From: Thermoflexus sp.
GTDB taxonomy: Bacteria; Chloroflexota; Anaerolineae; B4-G1; DUEL01
Assembly (NCBI GenBank): GCA_028276215.1
Contig: JAPYWT010000180.1
Coordinates: 1 to 5,714 of the forward strand
Reading direction: 5' to 3'
DNA: 5,714 nt
The notes beneath the pieces were generated by a model. That model saw only the letters and a list, made by a program, of their open reading frames with translations, did not search any database and had not been told where the DNA came from. Positions 1 to 4,668 of this stretch are shown piece by piece. The position numbers and the translations under genes were made by a program. The first letter of the stretch is position 1, and every line of letters begins with the position of its first letter.

Positions 1-20
1 GTCCCGCATCTCACTCAACC

Positions 21-26
21 AGGAGG
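21..26 (+). promoter_or_regulatory. Ribosome-binding site of the GH1 gene
   Basis: AGGAGG is a full-consensus Shine-Dalgarno core ending 5 nt before the ATG at 32. It fixes this start and implies efficient translation. No promoter is visible in the 20 bases before it, so the gene is probably transcribed from outside the window, perhaps as a downstream operon member. Confidence 0.85.
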
Positions 27-31
27 TTTTC

Positions 32-1393
32 ATGTCCGACCGACGATTTCTGCGCTTCCCCGACGGCTTCATCTGGGGCACCGCCACATCGGCCTACCAG
101 ATAGAGGGGGCCTGGAACGAGGACGGCAAGGGGCCGTCCATCTGGGATACGTTCTGTCACGAGCACCCGGAGAAAATCTACCACGGCCACAACGGCGACG
201 TCGCCGCCGACCACTACCACCGGTGGGAGGAGGACGTCCAGATTATGGCCGAACTGGGGCTGAAGGCCTACCGGTTCTCCATCTCCTGGCCGCGCGTCCT
301 CCCCGAAGGGACCGGACAGGTCAATCCCGCGGGTCTGGCTTTCTACGACCGGCTGGTGGACGCGCTCCTGGCGCGGGGGATTGAGCCCGTGGTCACGCTG
401 TACCACTGGGACCTGCCCCAGCCGCTCCAGGACCGGGGCGGGTGGCCCCACCGGGACATCGTCCAGTACTTCGCCGAGTACGCCAGCGTGGTGGCGAAGC
501 GGCTGGGGGACCGGGTGAACTGGTGGATCACCCACAACGAGCCCTTCGTGATGGCCCTGCTGGGCTACTTTTTCGGGGACTTCGCGCCGGGGATTCAGGA
601 CTTCCCCGCCGCGCTGCAGGCCGTCCATCACCTTCTCCTCTCCCACGGCCACGCGGTGGAGGCCATCCGCGCGGCCGCCGGACGGCCCGTCCGGGTCGGC
701 ATCACCCTGAATCTCAGCCCCGTCCACCCCGCCACCGACTCGGAGGCAGACCGACTGGCCGCGCAGCGGATGGACGGCATCCTGAACCGGATGTTCCTGG
801 ACCCCATTTTCTTCGGGCGGTATCCGGAGGATATGCAGGCCCTTCTGGGGTCACTGATTCCGGAGGTTTCGCCGGAGGATGCCCGCTATCTCACCACCCC
901 GATGGACTTCCTGGGGGTCAACTACTACTCCCGCGCGGTGGCCCGCCATGACCCCTCCTTCCCGATTGTGGAACTGGCCCAGGTCCAGCCGGAGGGGAGC
1001 GAGTACTCCCAGATGTGGGAAATCTACCCGCCGGGGATGTACGAACTGCTGATGCGGGTCTGGAAGGACTACCGGCCTCCGGTTATCCTGGTCACCGAGA
1101 ACGGCATCCCGGTGCCGGACGGGGTGGATTTGGATGGACGGGTGCGGGACGAACGGCGCATCCGCTACCTGCGGGACCACATCGCCCAGGTTCACCGCGC
1201 CCTCACCGACGGCGCGCCGGTTCAGGGCTACTTCGTCTGGTCACTGCTGGACAACTTTGAGTGGGCCCACGGCTACCGGATGCGCTTCGGCCTGGTCTAC
1301 GTGGACTACGACACCCAGAAGCGGTACATCAAGGACAGCGGTCGCTGGTATGCGGGGGTGATTCGGGAGAACGGGGTCTGGGTGGAGGAGTGA
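32..1393 (+). CDS. GH1 family beta-glucosidase / beta-glycosidase
   Basis: This is a 453-residue enzyme of the usual bacterial GH1 length, covering the whole single (beta/alpha)8 barrel. GH1 enzymes hydrolyse beta-linked glucosides, galactosides or fucosides with retention of configuration. The N-terminal family signature is present (FIWGTATSAYQIEG, residues 13-26, with sugar-binding Q23). Next come YHWDLP (124-129, with H125 and W126), the acid/base motif THNEP (E170), NYYSR (297-301), the nucleophile motif VTENG (E356), and the aglycone/sugar-binding W403 plus FEWAHGY (E410, W411). No signal peptide is seen, so it should be cytoplasmic and act on imported disaccharides. The start follows a strong AGGAGG site. 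All catalytic residues are intact, so activity is expected. Exact substrate preference (gluco versus galacto versus fuco) cannot be read from the sequence. A sugar transporter upstream would fit but lies outside the window. Confidence 0.97.
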   Translation: MSDRRFLRFPDGFIWGTATSAYQIEGAWNEDGKGPSIWDTFCHEHPEKIYHGHNGDVAADHYHRWEEDVQIMAELGLKAYRFSISWPRVLPEGTGQVNPAGLAFYDRLVDALLARGIEPVVTLYHWDLPQPLQDRGGWPHRDIVQYFAEYASVVAKRLGDRVNWWITHNEPFVMALLGYFFGDFAPGIQDFPAALQAVHHLLLSHGHAVEAIRAAAGRPVRVGITLNLSPVHPATDSEADRLAAQRMDGILNRMFLDPIFFGRYPEDMQALLGSLIPEVSPEDARYLTTPMDFLGVNYYSRAVARHDPSFPIVELAQVQPEGSEYSQMWEIYPPGMYELLMRVWKDYRPPVILVTENGIPVPDGVDLDGRVRDERRIRYLRDHIAQVHRALTDGAPVQGYFVWSLLDNFEWAHGYRMRFGLVYVDYDTQKRYIKDSGRWYAGVIRENGVWVEE

Positions 1394-1398
1394 CGGGT

Positions 1399-1437
1399 TT
1401 TGCAGTGGCGGCCTTTGGCCGCCACTGCAAACCTACA
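1399..1437. repeat. Perfect hairpin with TGTAGG head, possible terminator
   Basis: A 15-bp perfect inverted repeat (1399-1413 and 1417-1431) with a 3-nt loop starts 5 nt after the GH1 stop codon. On the minus strand it is preceded directly by TGTAGG (1432-1437). This is the layout of the other GTAG-headed hairpins in the window. The stem is strong enough to pause or end transcription or protect the GH1 mRNA 3' end. There is no U-tract after it on either strand, so a standard intrinsic terminator is unlikely. It lies 6 nt before the vapBC -35 box and separates the two transcription units. Confidence 0.8.
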
Positions 1438-1443
1438 CTCTCC

Positions 1444-1471
1444 TTGACAGAAATCGGGCCTGGAGTATCAT
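1444..1471 (+). promoter_or_regulatory. vapBC promoter, sigma-70 type
   Basis: A perfect -35 hexamer TTGACA (1444-1449) is followed after 16 bp by TATCAT (1466-1471), one mismatch from the -10 consensus. The expected transcription start is near 1478, only about 7-13 nt before the candidate ATG codons (1485, 1488, 1491). The mRNA would be nearly leaderless. The position just ahead of a toxin-antitoxin operon fits an autoregulated promoter. Confidence 0.75.
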
Positions 1472-1489
1472 TTGGGATGGGCAAATGAT
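1467..1489. promoter_or_regulatory. Probable VapB operator (inverted repeat)
   Basis: ATCATTTG (1467-1474) and CAAATGAT (1482-1489) form a perfect 8-bp inverted repeat around a 7-nt spacer. It covers the -10 box, the predicted transcription start and the first two ATG codons of vapB. Ribbon-helix-helix antitoxins bind such palindromes in their own promoters, alone or with the toxin, to repress the operon. The symmetry is seen directly; binding by VapB is inferred from the family. Confidence 0.65.
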
Positions 1490-1781
1490 GATGACAAAAC
1501 TGACTGTTTGGGTGCCAAAGGACCTGCATCGGGCTGTCAAAGGGGTAGCGGCCAGTCGGGGGGATACGATGACCCGAATCGTTCTGGATGCCTTTCGGCG
1601 CTACCTGGCCCAGAACAATGACTGGGGCCAATGGTCCACTCTACTACAGCAAGCAGAGCGGCTGCGCCAGGCCCAGCGTGTCCGTCGGGGAGAATGGCAT
1701 GGGCCGGACATCGCTGATCTGATCGCCGAGAGCCGGGCTCAACGCACAGAGGAAATCCGCCATGCCTTCGGTAGTCGTTGA
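1485..1781 (+). CDS. vapB: VapB-like ribbon-helix-helix (CopG-type) antitoxin
   Basis: This small 98-residue protein has the layout of a CopG/RHH antitoxin. A short beta-strand with alternating residues (KLTVWVPKDL, 5-14) is followed by helix 1 (about 15-26) and helix 2 (TMTRIVLDAFRRYL, about 28-41). The rest (about 45-98) is a charged, mostly helical tail expected to wrap around and inhibit the toxin. RHH proteins dimerise and insert the strand pair into the DNA major groove, so it should also repress its own operon through the palindrome at 1467-1489. Three in-frame ATG codons stand in a row (1485, 1488, 1491). None has a clear Shine-Dalgarno site and the transcript starts close by, so the exact start is uncertain. 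It overlaps vapC by 20 bp, indicating translational coupling. VapB is the best label because the partner is a PIN toxin. Confidence 0.85.
   Translation: MMMTKLTVWVPKDLHRAVKGVAASRGDTMTRIVLDAFRRYLAQNNDWGQWSTLLQQAERLRQAQRVRRGEWHGPDIADLIAESRAQRTEEIRHAFGSR
1748..1753 (+). promoter_or_regulatory. Ribosome-binding site of vapC
   Basis: AGAGGA lies inside the 3' end of the antitoxin gene, 8 nt before the ATG at 1762. It supports that start for the toxin. Its place inside vapB suggests that toxin translation follows antitoxin translation. Confidence 0.6.
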
Positions 1782-2199
1782 CGCCAGCCTGGTATTGAGG
1801 CTGGTTATTGACGAACCCGGCAGCGTCGCCGTCCAGGCCCTGTGGGAAGCCTGGAAAGAGAACCGCACTTTTATCGCGGCCCCAACTCTGCTCATTTACG
1901 AGGCTGTTAACGGACTTCACCGGGCATGGAAAGGGGGGTGGTTGACCGTCGATGAAGTCAAAGAGAGCATCACCCTCCTCATTCGCTTCCCCATCCACTA
2001 CTACAGCCCTCAGGAACTGGCCGACCGGGCCGCTCAACTGGCCCGAGATTTCCAACTGGAAGCGACCTACGACACGTTCTACCTGGCCCTGGCGGAAATG
2101 TTGAACTGCGAATTCTGGACGGGCGACAGACGGCTATACAATGCCGTGCAACGGAAGGCAAAATTCGTGCATTCTATATGGGAGGGGGCTTCCCCATAG
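1762..2199 (+). CDS. vapC: VapC-like PIN-domain ribonuclease toxin
   Basis: The 145-residue length is typical of a single PIN domain. PIN toxins are Mg2+-dependent endoribonucleases that cut tRNA or rRNA and stop growth when the antitoxin is lost. The acidic metal-binding set is complete. D7 lies in the first strand (SVVVDAS), E47 in YEAVNGL, D104 in TYDTFYLALAE and D122 in FWTGDRRLYNAV. The C-terminal strand/turn (KFVHSIWEG) also fits. The gene overlaps the antitoxin gene by 20 bp, the standard TA arrangement. Its last 121 bp overlap, on the opposite strand, the 3' end of the ligase gene running toward it. The RNA target cannot be deduced. The PIN assignment is firm; the VapC label follows from partner and context. 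Confidence 0.92.
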   Translation: MPSVVVDASLVLRLVIDEPGSVAVQALWEAWKENRTFIAAPTLLIYEAVNGLHRAWKGGWLTVDEVKESITLLIRFPIHYYSPQELADRAAQLARDFQLEATYDTFYLALAEMLNCEFWTGDRRLYNAVQRKAKFVHSIWEGASP

Positions 2200-3758
2200 C
2201 CTGACTCAGAGTACTCCCTGACTACCACCAATAGCCCCAGCAGCAGCCCCACCAGCAGGTGGACGTTGTTGACGTAGAGGTTATCAAAGAGGTGATGGAC
2301 GCTCAGTTGGGTCCAGGCCCCCAGTAGCCCCACGGCCACCCCCCGTGCCAGGCCAGAGGCGCGGCGGGTCGCCCGCCAGGTCTGCCAGAAGACCCATCCC
2401 CACAGGAACAGGTACACCGTCAGGCCCAGCAGACCCGTCTCCGCCAGCATGTTCAGGTAGATGTTGTGGGCGTGCCCCAGGGCGAGGGGCCAGTTGATCA
2501 GTGCGAACTCCGGATAAGCCGGCTCGTATCCCCCCAGCCCCACCCCCGTCCAGAAGTGGGCGCGCCACATCTCCACTGCACTCTGCCAGTGGGCCAGCCG
2601 TTCTATCACCGCGTAGTTGGCGTTGTTGATGCCCACACCGCGCACATCCTGCAGGCGCACTTCGGCGGCGAACTCCGTCAGGCGGGCGACCACCCGCGCG
2701 GGCAACAGGCCGGCCGCGTAGAGGACCAGGAACAGGAGCACCAGCCCGCCCGCCAGGATGAATCCCCAGCGGGCCCGGCGGGGGAGCGCCAGGGCCATCA
2801 CCACCAGCGCGGCACCGAAACCGATCCAGGCGCCACGGCTCCACGAGGCCACCAGCGCGCCGCCCATCAGCCCGCTCCCGACCAGCAGTAAGCCCGACAG
2901 CCACACCGCAGGCGGCTCTTCGCGCGAGGCTCCAGCATGGTCCTCGCCGCGCCGCACGCCGGGGCGTGGTGGCAAACCGTCGGGCTGGTCAGGCAAGGCA
3001 CTGCAGAGGGTCTTTAAGCCCCGAAGGGGCTTCGCTAATGAGCCCGCCGCTTTCAGCGGCGGGCGGAAATATTCCAGGACCTGCCCTCCCAATGCCCCCA
3101 CCGTCAGTGCCAGCATCATCCCCATCGTCCCGGCGTAGGGGTTGGGTTGTTCAAAAGTCCCGAAGGCACGGCAGAACTTGGTACCGGGGATGAGAAAGGG
3201 CTCCGGTGCTTCGCCCCAGAGAGCGAACTGGTAGAGCCCGACCCCGGCCTGGAAGACGCCCACCGCCAGGATGCCCGCCAGCAGCGCAGGCAGCGCGCGA
3301 GGGGTGGCCCGTTCGGCCACCAGCCAGAGGACGAGTCCCATCTCCACCCACTTGACCAGTTCCGGCAGGCCGAAGTCCAGGAAGGAGCCCCGGGCGTTCC
3401 ACAGAGAGAGGCCCGCCACGCCCAGGAAAGCCATCACGGGCAGGAAGAGCGAGAAGGCCGGGTGCTCCCGTCCGAGGGGCAGGGGCAGGTGTCGGCGAAG
3501 CAGGCCGCGCGCCCAGTGGGCCGCCAGTGCCAGGGCGATGAAGAGGTGGCCGACCTGGGCCGGCACCTGGGGGACGTCTCTCTGCAGGTAGGCGCGCAGA
3601 AGGCCCAGGAAGATGCCCGCCACCACCCCCACCAGCGGCTCGGCGACCGTCCCCGCGACCAGCGCGGCCAGGCCGACCAGGGCGACCGTCATCGGAAGGG
3701 GAAGTCGCGCCATGAGCCAGCCGGTCGCCAGGGCCAGCAGCAGCCCTGCGCCTTCCAT
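2079..3758 (-). CDS. O-antigen ligase/polymerase-like (Wzy_C) membrane protein
   Basis: This 559-residue, multi-pass integral membrane protein would join or polymerise surface glycans on lipid carriers at the outer face of the membrane. Hydrophobic segments are visible from residue 4 onward (about 4-18, 22-53, 70-80, 103-120, 137-147, 157-178, 208-225, 286-304, 311-327, 332-352, 438-459, 472-482, 498-513). The Wzy_C/O-antigen ligase signature is clear. It comprises SWSRGAWIGFG (305-315), then the large extracytoplasmic loop with GVGLGGYEPAYPEF (405-418), and LGHAHNIYLNMLAETGLLG (427-445, with H429, H431 and N432). The ATG at 3758 is preferred because hydrophobicity starts at once there. The alternative GTG at 3842 would only add 28 residues encoded by a repeat. 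The Shine-Dalgarno match is weak (AAGAGA). Two oddities: residues about 230-285 form a hydrophilic loop partly encoded by a twin-hairpin repeat, and residues about 515-559 are an atypical tail, of which 520-559 are read antisense to vapC. Ligase versus polymerase cannot be resolved. Confidence 0.85.
   Translation of the reverse strand: MEGAGLLLALATGWLMARLPLPMTVALVGLAALVAGTVAEPLVGVVAGIFLGLLRAYLQRDVPQVPAQVGHLFIALALAAHWARGLLRRHLPLPLGREHPAFSLFLPVMAFLGVAGLSLWNARGSFLDFGLPELVKWVEMGLVLWLVAERATPRALPALLAGILAVGVFQAGVGLYQFALWGEAPEPFLIPGTKFCRAFGTFEQPNPYAGTMGMMLALTVGALGGQVLEYFRPPLKAAGSLAKPLRGLKTLCSALPDQPDGLPPRPGVRRGEDHAGASREEPPAVWLSGLLLVGSGLMGGALVASWSRGAWIGFGAALVVMALALPRRARWGFILAGGLVLLFLVLYAAGLLPARVVARLTEFAAEVRLQDVRGVGINNANYAVIERLAHWQSAVEMWRAHFWTGVGLGGYEPAYPEFALINWPLALGHAHNIYLNMLAETGLLGLTVYLFLWGWVFWQTWRATRRASGLARGVAVGLLGAWTQLSVHHLFDNLYVNNVHLLVGLLLGLLVVVREYSESGYGEAPSHIECTNFAFRCTALYSRLSPVQNSQFNISARAR
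3016..3064. repeat. Twin-hairpin repeat inside the ligase coding region
   Basis: There are two perfect hairpins 9 nt apart. The first has 7-bp arms (AAGCCCC 3016-3022, GGGGCTT 3026-3032) with loop GAA. The second has 10-bp arms (3042-3051 and 3055-3064) with loop TTC. Both have 3-nt loops. The paired structure, unlike the surrounding membrane-protein coding sequence, looks like a mobile intergenic repeat. It encodes residues about 232-248 of the ligase in an open frame (PPLKAAGSLAKPLRGLK). Confidence 0.7.
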
Positions 3759-3861
3759 GAGCAGTCTCTTTGGCCAGAACGGAAACGGGACACGGGTGTA
3801 CACGGATCGGTACGGATGGACACCAGTTTGGCTACCTGACACTTTGGATCAAACGAGTCTC

Positions 3862-3960
3862 CTGCAAAAAGGTCATTTCACCGCCGAGACGCAGAGTACG
3901 CAGAGATTATGCTGATGTAGAACTCTGCGCTCTCGGCGTCTCTGCGGTGAGTTTTTGCAG
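3862..3960. repeat. MITE-like inverted repeat, possible two-way terminator
   Basis: The ends are a perfect 9-bp inverted repeat (CTGCAAAAA 3862-3870, TTTTTGCAG 3952-3960). Inside them, 3878-3905 pairs with 3923-3950 at 24 of 28 positions around a 17-nt loop. The GAGACGCAGAG-type core resembles a repeat often seen between bacterial genes. A run of five T follows the stem on each strand, so it could end transcription in both directions. For minus-strand transcripts it would separate the DUF6504-like gene from the ligase. No transposase and no clear target-site duplication are visible. Confidence 0.7.
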
Positions 3961-3985
3961 TGAAGTCACGAATGAAAAGAAATAA

Positions 3986-4012
3986 AATTCGTGCCAATTC
4001 GTGAAATTCGTG
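3986..4012. repeat. Three direct repeats of AATTCGTG
   Basis: AATTCGTG occurs at 3986-3993, 3996-4003 and 4005-4012. The sequence CACGAAT at 3967-3973 is an inverted copy of ATTCGTG. The unit is short and A+T-rich next to the surrounding genes. It looks like part of an intergenic repeat. Iterons or a binding-site array are possible but unsupported by any neighbouring replication or regulator gene. Confidence 0.5.
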
Positions 4013-4078
4013 GCGAATTCCGAAGTTTATCTGCCAACTGCGTAAGTTCTGTCCGTAAAACCCGTGTTTATCCGTGTC

Positions 4079-4453
4079 CTATTCCAGAATCTGCCGCCAC
4101 AGGAACCATGCCCCCTTCCGCTCCCCCGGCCCCTGGGGCGCACGGTCGTAGTAGAGGTCAAATACTTCCCCCTCCGCCGTGCGGACGCGGTAGTAATCCC
4201 GCCCCACTCCCCAGGTGCCGCGCCGTTCGGCGGCCTTCGCCCGGTACGACCCCCGCTCCTTCACGTAGAAGGCCTGGGTCTTGCCGCGCAGGCGGTAGTC
4301 GTGCCACTCCTGCAGGACCGCCACCACGCGGTACGTCCGTCCCTCCCAGACGAACCCGTCCGGCGGGCCGGGCCGCTTCTCCAGCGCGGGCGGGCGGTCG
4401 TGGATGACCTCTACAGGGACACCGATAAAACGGGCCGGAAGGTCGGAATCCAT
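4079..4453 (-). CDS. DUF6504-like small conserved protein
   Basis: This soluble 124-residue protein has no signal peptide or membrane segment. Its core reads as one compact domain: PDGFVWEGRTYRVVAVLQEW (31-50), then a basic stretch (52-77), WGVGRDYYRVRTAEGEVFDL (81-100), YYDRAP (101-106) and GAWFLWR (114-120). This pattern of W-x-G-R-x-[YF]-x-V-x-x-V-L-x-x-W followed by a YYDRAP-like strand and a C-terminal W-F-L-[YW]-R resembles DUF6504 as I remember it. Members are often found with DNA repair polymerase genes in other phyla, but no such gene is nearby here. The biochemical role is unknown. The ATG at 4453 is supported by GAGGG 4 nt upstream. The TAG stop touches the end of the repeat that begins the intergenic region. 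The family name is from memory and should be checked. Confidence 0.75.
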   Translation of the reverse strand: MDSDLPARFIGVPVEVIHDRPPALEKRPGPPDGFVWEGRTYRVVAVLQEWHDYRLRGKTQAFYVKERGSYRAKAAERRGTWGVGRDYYRVRTAEGEVFDLYYDRAPQGPGERKGAWFLWRQILE

Positions 4454-4455
4454 AT

Positions 4456-4461
4456 TCCCTC
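4456..4461 (-). promoter_or_regulatory. Ribosome-binding site of the DUF6504-like gene
   Basis: On the minus strand GAGGGA precedes the ATG at 4453 by 2 nt, with the GAGG core 4 nt away. This is slightly short spacing but the only candidate. A GTAG-headed hairpin ends 2 nt before it, so the site lies at the foot of that structure. Confidence 0.5.
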
Positions 4462-4463
4462 AT

Positions 4464-4486
4464 GCAGGCCTGGCGGCCTGCGCTAC
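4464..4486 (-). repeat. GTAG-headed hairpin upstream of the DUF6504-like gene
   Basis: GCAGGCC (4464-4470) and GGCCTGC (4475-4481) form a perfect 7-bp stem with a 4-nt loop. On the minus strand GTAG (4486-4483) lies one base before the stem. This matches the GTAG-plus-palindrome layout of REP units. In the mRNA it would fold just upstream of the GAGGG ribosome-binding site. Confidence 0.65.
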
Positions 4487-4506
4487 GTATCCGCAAACCG
4501 GTCAGG

Positions 4507-4522
4507 GCAGGTTGTTACCTGC
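4507..4522. repeat. Small hairpin in the intergenic repeat cluster
   Basis: GCAGGT (4507-4512) and ACCTGC (4517-4522) form a perfect 6-bp stem with a TGTT loop. It lacks a GTAG head. It may be a decayed member of the repeat cluster between the DUF6504-like and SDR genes. Confidence 0.4.
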
Positions 4523-4546
4523 GGGCAACGGAAAGTGGGCAACCGC

Positions 4547-4668
4547 TGTAGGGGCAGGGCTTGCCCCTGCCCCGGCCTTTTGCCCCTGCCCCGGCCTTGC
4601 CCCTGCCCTGGGGGGCAACCGCAAGGGCCACGCCCCGAAGGGGCTCGCCCCGAGGGGTTGCCCCTACA
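4547..4668. repeat. REPIN-like 122-bp element with inverted TGTAGG ends
   Basis: The element begins TGTAGGGGCA (4547-4556) and ends with its exact reverse complement TGCCCCTACA (4659-4668). Two GTAG-headed units therefore face each other, the defining layout of a REPIN. The left unit folds as a 9-bp stem (4551-4559 with 4565-4573). The right part folds as GGGGCAACC/GGTTGCCCC (4612-4620, 4656-4664) enclosing GCCCC-GAA-GGGGC (4632-4644). Between them are two perfect tandem 19-bp copies. The right edge contains the SDR stop codon. Confidence 0.75.
4561..4608. repeat. 19-bp tandem repeat, two full copies and one partial
   Basis: Copies at 4561-4579 and 4580-4598 are identical and directly adjacent. 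A third partial copy shares the first 12 bases (4597-4608). The unit begins TTGCCCCTGCCCC. It lies inside the REPIN-like element and probably arose by local duplication of its arm. Confidence 0.8.

Larger units (their letters stand above)
3788..4079. repeat. Compound nested repeat region between two genes
   Basis: This stretch of about 300 bp has no credible gene. Its ends are imperfect inverted copies of each other. The left unit (3788-3821) and the reverse complement of the right unit (4051-4079) share GGACACGG, ACACGG, TACGGA and a terminal GAC in the same order. Inside lie a 99-bp inverted-repeat element (3862-3960) and three ATTCGTG direct repeats (3986-4012). It is richer in A+T than the flanking genes. 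The right end abuts the stop codon of the DUF6504-like gene. I see no clear promoter for the ligase gene here. Confidence 0.65.

Noticed and set aside
11..727. Minus-strand open frame of 238 codons over the GH1 gene
   Set aside because: A high-GC antisense shadow of a gene with a complete family signature.
1399..1431. Standard intrinsic terminator after the GH1 gene
   Set aside because: The stem is strong, but no T-run follows it on either strand. Kept as a repeat with possible terminator effect.
1537..2055. Minus-strand open frame over vapB and vapC
   Set aside because: Antisense to two genes with clear families and overlap typical of TA operons. Its product shows no domain.
3147..3839. 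Plus-strand open frame of 230 codons over the ligase gene
   Set aside because: It is antisense to hydrophobic membrane-protein codons, which gives a charged low-complexity product. No recognisable motif or ribosome-binding site.
3759..3842. Longer ligase start at GTG 3842
   Set aside because: The extra 28 residues are encoded by the ACACGG repeat and precede the first membrane segment. The ATG at 3758 starts directly at the hydrophobic region.
4561..4608. CRISPR array
   Set aside because: The copies are directly adjacent with no spacers, and no cas gene is present.
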